DNA of 12,712 bases, from NCBI GenBank assembly GCA_003240695.1, contig QFNC01000055.1, positions 1 through 12,712 of the forward strand, in the 5' to 3' direction. The translations under genes were made by a program, and so were the position numbers. Positions 1 to 7,517 of this stretch are shown here, in pieces (position 1 is the stretch's first letter; the number at the start of each line of letters is the position of its first letter). The notes under the pieces were generated by a model. That model saw nothing but the letters and a program-made list of their open reading frames with translations, was not told where the DNA came from and searched no databases. The DNA is from Pseudoxanthomonas suwonensis (GTDB lineage: Bacteria; Pseudomonadota; Gammaproteobacteria; Xanthomonadales; Xanthomonadaceae).

Positions 1-66
1 TATCTGCTGTGCGCCAGGCTGAAGCATCTGCCTCGCAATCCTTGGCTCGCTCAGAAGACGACATGA
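1..66. other. Unidentified left-edge DNA beyond the truncated fic gene
   Basis: These bases have no recognisable relation to the missing fic 3' end. G+C is about 58%, visibly lower than in the genes to the right. Three short frames are open to the edge: plus strand ending TGA at 64-66, plus strand ending TGA at 99-101, and a minus-strand ATG at 62-64 reading out of the window. None is long enough to identify or to choose between. Confidence 0.4.
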
Positions 67-852
67 TCAGGACGTTCCACACGAAACGGGACGGAGCCTG
101 AAATACAGGCTCAGAGACAGGGTCGGGTCGCGCAACACGCCTTCGTGGCACAGGATCAGGGCGATCAACAGCCGTCCCAGGCGGCCGTTGCCATCGTTGA
201 AGGGATGGATTGTCTCGAACTGCACGTGCGCCAGCGCCGCCTTGACCAGTGCGGGCATCTCGTCATGGGGCAGGTGCAGGAACTGCTCGAATTCCGCCAG
301 TGCGCCTGGCAGCGCGTCGGGTGGCGGCGGCACGAAGTGCGCCAGCGCGCCAATGCCCCCACCCACGAACACCTGTCCTTTTCGGAACTGACCCGGGTCT
401 TTGCGTGCGCCACGGCCACCCTGCAGCAACAACGCATGCATGTCGCGCAGCAGGCGCAACGACAGCGGAAAGTCGTCTTCACGCAGACGATGCAAACCGT
501 GCTTGAGGGCCGCAACGTAGTTCGACACTTCTTCCACATCGTCCATCGGCACGTCCGGCGCCTCGTCCAGCTCGTACAGCAGCAGGTCGGATAGCGAGGA
601 CTGGGTCCCCTAGATCTGCGAGGACAGCAGCGCCTCCTTTCGGACGTACTGGTACAGTAACAAGCGTGCGTCCGGAAGGATGCGCGTAATGCCTTTCAGT
701 TCTCCCAGGGCCACCAAGGCATGGTCACGCTTGGCAGCCAAGTCGTGGCCAAGCGCCAACGCTGGATTAGGCGGCAGCGGCGCAGGCACGAATGCCGAAT
801 GCGGCAAGCCGTTCAGCGTGCTGCGGATGTAAGTCCCCGTAATCCTTCGCAA
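67..852 (-). pseudogene. Fic-domain AMP-transferase pseudogene, nonsense-interrupted and 3'-truncated
   Basis: Fic proteins transfer AMP (or a related group) from a nucleotide to a hydroxyl side chain of a target protein. Two open segments lie in one reading frame: about 80 codons from a TTG at 852, and the rest after an in-frame TAG at 610-612. The N-terminal part carries the usual VRKEALLSSQI segment. After the TAG the frame continues GTQSS, then VEEVSNYVAAL, and reaches the catalytic loop HPFNDGNGRLGR (172-207), which keeps the histidine and the phosphate-binding residues. The TAG sits where family members have glutamate in S-x-x-x-E-G, the autoinhibitory motif. After LSLYF the similarity stops abruptly, and the frame ends about 11 codons later at 67-69. 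Relatives of about 370 residues would continue for roughly 100 more, so the C-terminal part is gone. No ATG lies upstream, so the TTG start is the best guess. Family and disruption are clear; whether a short fragment is still made is unknown. Confidence 0.88.
94..112. repeat. Perfect 7-bp inverted repeat at the fic truncation point
   Basis: GAGCCTG and CAGGCTC flank the 5-base loop AAATA. The repeat covers the last fic-like codons (SLYF) and the first non-homologous ones. It may be a remnant of the rearrangement, or the 3' hairpin of a plus-strand gene whose reading frame (open from base 3) stops at 99-101. No T-run follows in either direction. Confidence 0.5.
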
Positions 853-907
853 GACGGCACTTCTAAAGAACGAAATTTGTACTTATCGTTACTTGAAAGT
901 GCTGGCA

Positions 908-913
908 AGTCAA
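908..913 (-). promoter_or_regulatory. Possible -35 element of the fic pseudogene in an AT-rich leader
   Basis: TTGACT (5 of 6 to consensus) lies on the minus strand in a clearly AT-rich 50-base stretch just upstream of the fic start. No good -10 is seen at 16-18 bases; TAACGA is the nearest candidate. The AT-richness suggests a promoter, but the assignment is weak. Confidence 0.25.
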
Positions 914-950
914 ATGACACCGCAGGCGTTACTTAAACCCGCAACACGGT

Positions 951-974
951 GGCTAAGGCACAGAAGGCCTTGCC
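951..974 (-). terminator. Possible terminator hairpin after oleA
   Basis: GGCTAAGGC and GCCTTGCC pair over 8 bp with one bulged A around a 7-base loop, 4 bases past the oleA stop codon. It lacks a proper T-run on the minus strand, so it may be a weak terminator or only an mRNA-end stabilising structure. Confidence 0.35.
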
Positions 975-977
975 CGA

Positions 978-1994
978 CTACCACACCACTTCGGCCATCG
1001 AACAGTTCAGGCCCGAACCAATCCCCATCAGGGCAATCCGGTCGCCCTTCTTCAGGCGACCGGCCTCACGCAGTTTTGACAGCACGATCGGCACCGATGC
1101 CGGGCCGATGTTGCCGTGATCGCCGAAGATGGTCATCACCTTGTCCGGATCGATGCCGAACGCGCGGATGAACGCCTTAGTGTGCACCTGGCTGACCTGG
1201 TGGATCACGAACTGGTCGATCTCGCCGGCCACCCAGCCCAGCGCCTGACGTGCCGTGGCCCAGGTCTTGGTGGCCAGCTTGATGCCCTCGGTCAGCAGCG
1301 CCTTGGTGTCGGTCACCATGCCGTCCAGATTGCCGCGGCACAGGGTGTTCCATTCGGTCGCCGCGCGGGTCACCCCGCCGCGGTAGCGCGGCGCGCCCGG
1401 AGCCAGTTCGGCGCGGGCCAGCACCATGGCCACCGCTCCGGACCCCAGGGTGAGGGTGGCCAGTTCGTTGCGGAACTGTTCCTCGGTGGCGTCTTCGCTG
1501 AGCAGGCGCTCGATGGTCTTCTCGTAGGCCAGGTCGGCGGTTTCGCCGTCCACCACCAGCGCGTACTCGATCTCGCCGCGCTCGATCATGCGGCTGGCGA
1601 TGTCCATGCCGTTCAGGAAGGCCAGACAGGCGTTGGCCACGTCGAAGTTCATGCAGGTGTCGGGCAGGCGCAGGTTGCCGCTGACGATGCTGGCCGTTGA
1701 CGGCTCCAGATAGTCGCGGCTGACCGAGGTGTTGACCAGCAGCCCGACCTTGTCCGGATCGATCCCGGCATCGGCCAGCGCCTTCACCCCGGCCAGGGTG
1801 GCGGCATCGGAGGCCTGCACGTTGCCGTCCCACAGGCGGCGGGCATGGATGCCGGCGACTTCCTTCAGCACGTCGGTCTTGATGCCCAACCGGTCCAGCG
1901 TGGGCTTCAGGCGATGGTTGATCTCGTCGGTGCTCAGGCTGCGCGGGGCATCGATGTGGGCCAGGCCGGCGATGGCGACGTGCTGGAACAACAT
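978..1994 (-). CDS. oleA: OleA, acyl-CoA head-to-head condensing thiolase (long-chain olefin synthesis)
   Basis: OleA condenses two long-chain acyl-CoAs to a beta-keto acid in the cytosol, the first step to long-chain alkenes with OleB, OleC and OleD. The 338-residue product has a thiolase fold with all catalytic residues in place: Cys123 in NACLAF, His265 in VIHQVSQ, Asn295 in GNIGPAS, and Glu97 in the dimer-contributed DYLEPS loop. Their spacing equals that of Glu117, Cys143, His285 and Asn315 in the studied X. campestris OleA, offset by a constant 20. Length and both ends (MLFQ..., ...AEVVW) also match that enzyme, which separates it from FabH. The start has only a weak GAGA-type ribosome site but is fixed by this match. 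Its own promoter lies upstream at 2070-2097. The fic pseudogene, not another ole gene, lies directly downstream; no oleB, oleC or oleD is seen in the window. Confidence 0.95.
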   Translation of the reverse strand: MLFQHVAIAGLAHIDAPRSLSTDEINHRLKPTLDRLGIKTDVLKEVAGIHARRLWDGNVQASDAATLAGVKALADAGIDPDKVGLLVNTSVSRDYLEPSTASIVSGNLRLPDTCMNFDVANACLAFLNGMDIASRMIERGEIEYALVVDGETADLAYEKTIERLLSEDATEEQFRNELATLTLGSGAVAMVLARAELAPGAPRYRGGVTRAATEWNTLCRGNLDGMVTDTKALLTEGIKLATKTWATARQALGWVAGEIDQFVIHQVSQVHTKAFIRAFGIDPDKVMTIFGDHGNIGPASVPIVLSKLREAGRLKKGDRIALMGIGSGLNCSMAEVVW

Positions 1995-2069
1995 GGGGCG
2001 ATTCTCGCTCGAGGCGCCTGCCGGCGCAGTGGAGTGTGCAGGATACGGGATTCAGGCCCGTTCCGCGCT

Positions 2070-2097
2070 ATTAGATGCAATTGGATGCCTGTTTCAA
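2070..2097 (-). promoter_or_regulatory. Predicted sigma70 promoter of oleA
   Basis: On the minus strand TTGAAA (2092-2097, 5 of 6 to consensus) and TCTAAT (2070-2075, 5 of 6) are separated by 16 bases. They lie in the gap between the DUF4156 gene stop and the oleA start, giving a leader of about 70 bases. This makes oleA likely to be transcribed independently of the genes upstream. Confidence 0.5.
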
Positions 2098-2128
2098 TCC
2101 GCATCCACCGCGGCTGCGCATGCGCCGT

Positions 2129-2455
2129 TCAGCGTCGACAGCGCCAGGCGGCGTAGCGACGGGTGCCGTCCACCGGCTCGTTCAGCGGCTGGATGGTGTC
2201 CGCCTGCAGGCCCGGTGCCTCATTGCGGGCCAAGGTTTCCAGTTCCTCGATTACCCGCAGGTGGTTGCGCTGGTAGAACGCCACGCTGTCTTTCACCGAC
2301 ACTTCCACCTCGCCGCGGCGTTCGCAGCCGGTGGGTGGGGCGGTCACCACGTGCACGGCCTTGGCACCGGGGGCCATGTGCACCCAGGTGCAGGCGGGAA
2401 AGGCGACGACGGCTGCGGCGGCAACCAGCAGCAGCGGGGCAGAACGAAGGCGCAT
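2129..2455 (-). CDS. Small DUF4156-type predicted lipoprotein
   Basis: This 108-residue product begins with a basic, hydrophobic leader (MRLRSAPLLLVAAAAVVAF) followed by PAC, so the cysteine at about residue 21 is probably the lipidation site, although FPAC is a poor lipobox. The rest resembles DUF4156 proteins: CTWVHMAPGAKAV after the cysteine, a central conserved Cys, ELETLARNEA, and a C-terminal DGTRRYAAWRC. The two later cysteines could form a disulfide in the periplasm. Members of this family are envelope lipoproteins of unknown role. The start at 2455 is chosen because GGAG lies 6 bases before it; two in-frame ATGs just upstream overlap that ribosome site. The gene lies 85 bases after the M16 peptidase gene, with a strong hairpin between them, and ends before the oleA promoter. 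No function can be assigned. Confidence 0.82.
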   Translation of the reverse strand: MRLRSAPLLLVAAAAVVAFPACTWVHMAPGAKAVHVVTAPPTGCERRGEVEVSVKDSVAFYQRNHLRVIEELETLARNEAPGLQADTIQPLNEPVDGTRRYAAWRCRR

Positions 2456-2486
2456 CGACATCTCCATGCAAGACAAGCCGAACGGC

Positions 2487-2511
2487 GATGCCCGCCATTG
2501 TGGCGGGCATC
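2487..2511 (-). terminator. Hairpin terminator after the M16 peptidase gene
   Basis: GATGCCCGCCA and TGGCGGGCATC form a perfect 11-bp GC-rich stem with a TTG loop, 30 bases past the peptidase stop codon. A smaller GCCG-AA-CGGC hairpin follows at 2477-2486. The T-run downstream is weak (TTGTCTTG), so termination may be partial and leave some read-through into the lipoprotein gene. Confidence 0.6.
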
Positions 2512-2540
2512 CGGGCGAAACGGTACCGCGAAGCTGAACC

Positions 2541-5405
2541 TTACTTCTTCGTGACCGGCTTGCCGTCGGCGTCCAGCACGGTCACCTCGCCCAGGTTCAG
2601 GGCCCGCACCGGCGCCTCGATCCTGGACAGGTCGCCCACCACCACCCAGACCAGTCGCGATGCGTCGATGGCCTTGGCCGCTGCGGTGGCCTGTGCCGGC
2701 GTGAAGGCTTCCACCTGGGCATTGCGCACCTGCACCCAGTTGTCCGGACGGTCGTAGCGCACGATGCCGCCGATGGTGGACATCACTGAAGCTGCCGTTT
2801 CGTACGCACCGGGCAGGCTGCGCACGTCGTTGTTGATGACCTTGGTCACTTCGGCCTGGCTGGCAGGGGCCTTGCCGCTGCCGTAGTCGGCGATCTCGCG
2901 CTGCATTTCCTTGATCGCCTCGGCGGTCTTGTCGATCTGCACCGGCGAATAGGCGATCCACGGCCGCTGGCCCAGTGCCCCACGCATGAACGTGCCGGCG
3001 CCGTAGGACCAGTGCTTGTCCTCGCGCAGGTTCATGTTCAGCCGGGAGGTGAAGCTGCCGCCCAGCACGTCGTTGCTCAGGTCCAGCTGCACCGCGCCCG
3101 GATCGCGGGTGGACGGCACCAGCAGCCCGGCCATAATGTTGGCCTGCACGGCGCCGGGCTGGTCGATCAGGTACACGCGGGCCTTGTCCGGACGGGCGAC
3201 CTGGGCCAGCGGTTCGGGCTGGGCCACGGCACCGTTGCCGGTCCAGTCGGCGAAGTGGCGGTCCAGCACCGGGATGATCTCGGCCAGGGTGGTGTCGCCG
3301 ACCACCACGATCGTGGCGTTTTCCGGGCGCAGCCAGGTGCGCTGGTAGGCCAGCAGGTCGTCGCGGGTCAGCGCGCGGATGGCCGCTTCGGTGCCGCTGC
3401 CGGTGAAGGGAATGCCGTAAGGATGCGATTCGCCGTACAGCAACGGCGGCAGCACGCGCAGGGCCACGGCCTGCGGCTGCGCCTTTTCCTGGGCGATGTT
3501 GGCGATCCACTGCGCCCGGATCCGCTCGATGTCGGCCTGGTCGAAGCGCGGCGCGCGCAGCATGTCGGCAAACAGCGCCACCGACGGGTCCAGATTGGCC
3601 TTCAGCGCGGACACCGATGCATTGCCGCCATCCAGGCTGGCACCGGCGCCGTAGCGCGCACCCAGCCCTTCGGCGCGGGCCTTGAAGCCCAGCGCGTCGA
3701 GCTGGCCGGCGCCTTCATCCAGCATGCCCATGGTGAAACTGGCCAGTCCGGACTTGCCGGCCGGATCGGCCGCATAGCCGCCCTTGAATTCGTAGCTGAT
3801 CTGCACCACCGGCACGTCGTGGCGTTCGGCCAGCACCACCGTGCTGCCGTTGGCCAGCTTGCCGCGCTGCAGCGCCGGGAACTTCAATGCCGGGAAGTCC
3901 TTCACCGCCGGCACGCCGGTGGCGCGATCCACGCTGCTGGCGGTGGTGGTGAACCGCGCTTCCGGCTGCGGGAACGCCCACGGCGCCGGTTGCGGACTGG
4001 GCAGCTCGGCCAGCGGCTTGCGCTCGCCGGGAACCACCACGAAGGTGTGGATGGGGGCGTCCAGCCAGCGCTGGCCTGCCTGGCGCACGCTGTCGGTGGT
4101 GGCGGCATCGACGGCCGCCATGGCGTCGCGGAAGCAGCCCGGATTCTGTTCGTAGATGCTGCACGACGCCAGCACATCGGCCTTGCCGCCGAAGCCGCCG
4201 ATGCGCTCCACCCCACGCACCATCTGCGCGTTCAGCACGGTCTTGGCCTGGACCAGTTCCTCGGCGGTCGGACCTTCGCGCAGCAGCTTCTCTAGTTCTT
4301 CGTCGATGACGGCTTCGACCCGCTTCGGGTCCACGCCCTGCTTCACCATCGCATTGACGAAAAACAGGCCCGACAGCTGCGAGGCATGGTTGCCGGTGCC
4401 GATGCTGTCCACCAGCTTGTCCTGGTACACCAGCCGGCGATCCAGCCGCGAGGTGGCACTGCCGCCCAGCACCTGGCTGAACAGGTCCAGCAGCTGCTCG
4501 TCGCGGTTGCCGGTCTCGGCCACGTTCCAGGCACGGCGCACCATCACCTGCGGCACCTTGTCCTGCAGCTCGGTACGGCCCGACTGGGTCAGCCGGGCCA
4601 CGTCCACCTTGGGCTGTGCCAGCGTGGGTCCGGCAGGAATGTGGCCGAAGTATTTCGCCACTTTTTCCTTGGCGGTGGCCACGTCGATGTCGCCGGCCAG
4701 CACCAGCACGGCGTTGTTGGGGCCGTACCAGGCGCGGAACCAGTTCTTCACGTCGTCCAGCGTGGCGGCATTCAAGTCGTTCATCGAGCCGATCACGCCA
4801 CGGTGGTAGGGATGCGAGGCCGGATACAGCTTCTGCGACATCACCTCCCACAGCTGGCCATACGGCTCGTTCTCGCCCTGCCGCTTCTCGTTCTGCACCA
4901 CGCCGCGCTGCTCGTCCAGGGTCTTCTGGTCGATGGCGCCCAGCAGATGCCCCATGCGATCGGATTCCATCCACAGCGCCATGTCCAGCGCGGTGGTGGG
5001 CACGTTCTGGAAATAGTTGGTGCGGTCGGTGTTGGTGGTGCCGTTCATGTCGGTGGCGCCCACCGCCTCGAACGGGGTGAAGAACTCGCCGGGTGCGTTC
5101 TCGGTGCCGTTGAACATCAGATGCTCGAACAGGTGGGCAAAGCCGCTGCGCCCGGCCGGCTCGTCCTTGCTGCCCACGTGGTACCACAGGTTCACCGCCA
5201 CGATCGGCGCCTTGCGATCGGTGTGCACCACCACCCGCAGGCCGTTGGGCAGGGTGAAGGTGTCGTAGGGAATATCGACCTTGCTGCTCGCCGCTACTGG
5301 CGCTTCGGCGTGTGCGGGAAGCGTGGTTCCGGCTCCCAGGCCGGCGGCGATGGCCAGGGCCGCCGCCAGCGGGGCGATGGCCAGACGGTGACGGATGCGG
5401 GACAT
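2541..5405 (-). CDS. Periplasmic M16-family zinc metallopeptidase, two tandem M16 units
   Basis: The 954-residue product starts with a Sec signal peptide (basic start, Ala/Leu-rich core, AHA cleavage site near residue 33), placing it in the periplasm. The first unit (about 45-480) has the inverted zinc motif HLFEH at 91-95 and the distal ligand glutamate in QNEKRQ at 173, the pitrilysin/insulinase arrangement, so it should be an active endopeptidase on peptides or small proteins. The second unit (about 540-930) lacks HxxEH at the matching position (FTMGMLDEG) but keeps the M16 C-domain signature SRLNMNLREDKHWSYGAG, so it is probably the non-catalytic partner of the clamshell fold. The ATG at 5405 is preferred over the longer frame to 5546 because GGAG lies 6 bases upstream and the signal peptide begins there. 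Substrate unknown. It is divergent from the dehydrogenase gene and ends at a strong hairpin. Confidence 0.93.
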   Translation of the reverse strand: MSRIRHRLAIAPLAAALAIAAGLGAGTTLPAHAEAPVAASSKVDIPYDTFTLPNGLRVVVHTDRKAPIVAVNLWYHVGSKDEPAGRSGFAHLFEHLMFNGTENAPGEFFTPFEAVGATDMNGTTNTDRTNYFQNVPTTALDMALWMESDRMGHLLGAIDQKTLDEQRGVVQNEKRQGENEPYGQLWEVMSQKLYPASHPYHRGVIGSMNDLNAATLDDVKNWFRAWYGPNNAVLVLAGDIDVATAKEKVAKYFGHIPAGPTLAQPKVDVARLTQSGRTELQDKVPQVMVRRAWNVAETGNRDEQLLDLFSQVLGGSATSRLDRRLVYQDKLVDSIGTGNHASQLSGLFFVNAMVKQGVDPKRVEAVIDEELEKLLREGPTAEELVQAKTVLNAQMVRGVERIGGFGGKADVLASCSIYEQNPGCFRDAMAAVDAATTDSVRQAGQRWLDAPIHTFVVVPGERKPLAELPSPQPAPWAFPQPEARFTTTASSVDRATGVPAVKDFPALKFPALQRGKLANGSTVVLAERHDVPVVQISYEFKGGYAADPAGKSGLASFTMGMLDEGAGQLDALGFKARAEGLGARYGAGASLDGGNASVSALKANLDPSVALFADMLRAPRFDQADIERIRAQWIANIAQEKAQPQAVALRVLPPLLYGESHPYGIPFTGSGTEAAIRALTRDDLLAYQRTWLRPENATIVVVGDTTLAEIIPVLDRHFADWTGNGAVAQPEPLAQVARPDKARVYLIDQPGAVQANIMAGLLVPSTRDPGAVQLDLSNDVLGGSFTSRLNMNLREDKHWSYGAGTFMRGALGQRPWIAYSPVQIDKTAEAIKEMQREIADYGSGKAPASQAEVTKVINNDVRSLPGAYETAASVMSTIGGIVRYDRPDNWVQVRNAQVEAFTPAQATAAAKAIDASRLVWVVVGDLSRIEAPVRALNLGEVTVLDADGKPVTKK

Positions 5406-5433
5406 GGACGACTCCGGAAGAGGTGAACCCCCC

Positions 5434-5439
5434 ATTATC
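5434..5439 (-). promoter_or_regulatory. Possible -10 element of the M16 peptidase gene
   Basis: GATAAT on the minus strand matches the sigma70 -10 consensus at 5 of 6 and lies 28 bases before the peptidase start. No good -35 is visible at 16-18 bases, so the call is tentative. Confidence 0.35.
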
Positions 5440-5527
5440 GACTCTGCGCTCGGCTTCCGGGCCTGCCGAAAGTCACGCGCTGGATGCGTGATCGCCGCAA
5501 TGACCCGCTCTGCGGCACACTGCAGGG

Positions 5528-6235
5528 ATGAACATCCCTCATTCACTCGTCACCGGCGCCAATCGCGGCCTCGGGCTGGAATTCGTCCGCCAGTTGCTGC
5601 AGCGCGGCGAACACGTGGTGGCCGTCTGCCGCACGCCCGGCACAGCCACCGAGCTCAACCGGCTGGCGGCCGAGCATCCGCATCGTCTGCACGTATTGCC
5701 GTTCGATGCCGCTTCCCCGGCCTCCATCGCCGAACTGGTGCGCGAACTGCCGCTGGCGCTGGGCGAGGGCGTGCGCCTGCAGCGCCTGATCAACAATGCC
5801 GGCGTGCTGCATTCGGGCGAACGCTTCGGCACCTTGCGCGCCGACCTGCTGGAAGACAGCTTTCGCATCAACGCCATCGCGCCGCTGCTGTTGCTGCAAG
5901 CCGCCGCGCCGCTGCTGGCAGACGGCGCCAAGGTGGCCAACCTGAGCAGCGTGATGGGCTCGATCGCCGGTACCGACGGCTTCCGCTCGCCCGGCTACGG
6001 CGCCAGCAAGGCGGCACAGAACATGTTCACCGTGCAGGCTGCGCATGCGCTGGCCCCGCGCGGCATCGTGGTGCTGGCGCTGCATCCGGGCTGGGTGCAC
6101 ACCGACATGGGCGGCGACAGCGCCCCGGTCAGCCCGGCCGACTCGGTGCGCGGGCTGCTGCAGGTGATCGATGCGGCCAGCCCGGCGCAGTCGGGCCGCT
6201 TCCTGGACTGGACCGGCAAGCCGGTGCCCTGGTGA
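5528..6235 (+). CDS. Short-chain dehydrogenase/reductase (SDR), C-factor-like
   Basis: This is a 235-residue classical SDR with a Rossmann fold. The cofactor motif TGANRGLG is at 9-16, NNAG at 89-92, the structural Asn114 in FRINAIAP, and the catalytic Ser141 (LSSVMGS), Tyr157 and Lys161 (YGASK) are all present. Arg35 at the end of the second strand (VAVCRT) suggests NADP(H). The overall pattern, including HPGWVHTDMGG, resembles the CsgA/C-factor-like SDRs; the substrate cannot be told. The protein has no signal peptide and should be cytosolic. AGGG touches the ATG directly, too close for a normal ribosome site, so initiation may be weak or leaderless. The trmL gene follows after 13 bases, so the two are probably one operon. 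The only oddity is the poor translation start. Confidence 0.92.
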   Translation: MNIPHSLVTGANRGLGLEFVRQLLQRGEHVVAVCRTPGTATELNRLAAEHPHRLHVLPFDAASPASIAELVRELPLALGEGVRLQRLINNAGVLHSGERFGTLRADLLEDSFRINAIAPLLLLQAAAPLLADGAKVANLSSVMGSIAGTDGFRSPGYGASKAAQNMFTVQAAHALAPRGIVVLALHPGWVHTDMGGDSAPVSPADSVRGLLQVIDAASPAQSGRFLDWTGKPVPW

Positions 6236-6248
6236 TCGATCGGCAGCC

Positions 6249-6743
6249 GTGTTCCACGTCATCCTGCATCGGCCTGAAATTCCGCCCAACACCGGCAACG
6301 TGATCCGCCTGTGCGCCAACACCGGCGCGCAGCTGCACCTGATCGAACCGCTGGGGTTCGCCATCGACGACCGCCAGCTGCGCCGCGCCGGGCTGGACTA
6401 CCACGAATACGCGCCGATGCGGGTGCATGCCGATCTGGGTGCGGCCGTGCAGGCGATCACGACGATCAACGGCCAGCCGCCACGGCTGTTCGCACTCAGC
6501 ACCCGCGGTCAGGCACGCCACGACGCACCGGCGTACCGTCCCGGAGATGCCTTCCTGTTCGGCTCGGAAACCGCGGGCCTGCCGGCGGCCGTTCTGGAGG
6601 GCATCCCAGCCGATCAACGCCTGCGCCTGCCGATGCAGCAGCACAGCCGCAGCCTGAATCTGTCCAATGCGGTGGCGGTGATGGTGTACGAGGCGTGGCG
6701 ACAGCAGGATTTCGCGGCCAGGCCACCGCCTGGCGTCGGCTGA
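6249..6743 (+). CDS. trmL: TrmL, tRNA (cytidine/uridine(34)-2'-O)-methyltransferase
   Basis: TrmL methylates the 2'-OH of the wobble nucleotide of certain leucine tRNAs using S-adenosylmethionine. The 164-residue product is a single SPOUT (trefoil-knot) domain: MFHVILHRPEIPPNTGN at the start (NTGN 14-17), the SAM-binding loop FGSETAGLP at 104-112, and the knot motif LRLPMQQHSRSLNLSN at 125-140 followed by VYEAWRQ. This is the minimal TrmL layout without the N-terminal extension of larger SpoU enzymes; a tail of about 10 residues (FAARPPPGVG) makes it slightly longer than the E. coli protein. The GTG start is chosen because homology begins exactly there and the longer frame from 6171 overlaps the dehydrogenase gene. 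The ribosome site is weak, so translation may be coupled to the dehydrogenase. The gene converges on the ankyrin gene with 2 bases between stop codons. Confidence 0.93.
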   Translation: MFHVILHRPEIPPNTGNVIRLCANTGAQLHLIEPLGFAIDDRQLRRAGLDYHEYAPMRVHADLGAAVQAITTINGQPPRLFALSTRGQARHDAPAYRPGDAFLFGSETAGLPAAVLEGIPADQRLRLPMQQHSRSLNLSNAVAVMVYEAWRQQDFAARPPPGVG

Positions 6744-6745
6744 CG

Positions 6746-7492
6746 CTATTCGACGACGTTCGCTTCCAGCGGGATGCCATTGGCCTTCAGCCAGGCGATG
6801 ACCTGTTGGCGCTGCTCGCGGCCGCGCTCGTTCAGGCGTTCCTTGGGGTACTGGAAATAGTAGGCCTGAAAGGTTTCACCGCGGGAGTTCTTCGCCAGCG
6901 GCGAGGCACCTGCCTTCAGCAGTTGCAGGATCGTATCGCCGGCATTCACCCCGCCGGCCGTATGCAGCAGGGTCTTGCCGTTATTGTCGGCCGCATTCGG
7001 ATCGGCGCCGGCATCCAGCAGCATCTGCACCTGCGGGCGGGTCAGGCCGAGAATGGCCCGCGCCAGCGGCGTCTGCCCGGTAACCGGATTGCGCACGTTG
7101 GCGTCACCGCCATGCGCCAGCAGCAGGCGCAGCGGTTCGGGATCGTCGATGAACGCGGCCGCATGCATCGGGGTCTCGCCGCCAGCAGCGGGACGGTTGG
7201 GATCGGCACCGGCATCCAGCAGCGGCTGGACACTGTTTACACGGCCCTTGGCGATGGCTTCCACCAGCAGGGTGACGCCGCCGGCACCTGGTGTGTCCGG
7301 ATGGACCTGCGCGGCCAGACGTGCGATCTCGGCACCATTTTCCGTGGCCACGGCCTCCGCCATCGCAATCATCTGCGGATCGGAAAAGGGGATCTCGGTG
7401 CTCATGCTGGTGCTCGAAGGGCGGGCGGACGGCTGGCAGGCCGCAAGCGGGGCCAGGGCGATCAGGATGACGATGCATGCACCATACCGCAT
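6746..7492 (-). CDS. Ankyrin-repeat lipoprotein, candidate immunity protein for the adjacent lipase
   Basis: The 248-residue product has a lipoprotein signal (MRYGACIVILIALAPLAAC) with a canonical LAAC lipobox and Cys19 as the lipidation site; Gln at +2 predicts an outer-membrane or periplasm-facing anchor. About five ankyrin units follow from residue 40 to 245, with clear cores at 87-104 (QPLLDAGADPN), 105-138 (GETPMHAAA...LLLAHGGDANV), 139-170 (GQTPLARAI...LLDAGADPNA) and 172-200 (LLHTAGG...LLKAGASPL), then a helical cap. Ankyrin repeats bind proteins. The gene follows the lipase gene on the same strand, the usual order for effector and immunity genes, and a lipid-anchored periplasmic binder is what protection against a membrane-attacking lipase would need. 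That role is inferred from context. The ribosome site is weak. An internal ATG (codon 30) could give a form without the lipid anchor, but it too lacks a good ribosome site. Confidence 0.85.
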   Translation of the reverse strand: MRYGACIVILIALAPLAACQPSARPSSTSMSTEIPFSDPQMIAMAEAVATENGAEIARLAAQVHPDTPGAGGVTLLVEAIAKGRVNSVQPLLDAGADPNRPAAGGETPMHAAAFIDDPEPLRLLLAHGGDANVRNPVTGQTPLARAILGLTRPQVQMLLDAGADPNAADNNGKTLLHTAGGVNAGDTILQLLKAGASPLAKNSRGETFQAYYFQYPKERLNERGREQRQQVIAWLKANGIPLEANVVE

Positions 7493-7517
7493 TGCCACAC
7501 CAGGCACACGCGCAAAG

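Noticed and set aside
1..64. Start of a new minus-strand gene at the ATG 62-64
   Set aside because: Only 21 codons are visible, there is no ribosome site, and two plus-strand frames are equally open.
3012..5426. Long plus-strand open frames opposite the M16 peptidase gene (3012-4295, 4386-5426)
   Set aside because: They are antisense to a gene with a clear signal peptide and zinc motif, encode His/Gly/Gln/Val-rich nonsense typical of reversed GC-rich codons, and match no family.
5406..5546. N-terminal extension of the M16 peptidase to 5546
   Set aside because: It would place 47 extra residues before the signal peptide and overlap the start of the divergent dehydrogenase gene; the ATG at 5405 has a GGAG ribosome site.
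6171..6248. N-terminal extension of TrmL to 6171
   Set aside because: The extra 26 residues lie inside the dehydrogenase gene in another frame and have no counterpart in TrmL proteins, which begin at the GTG.
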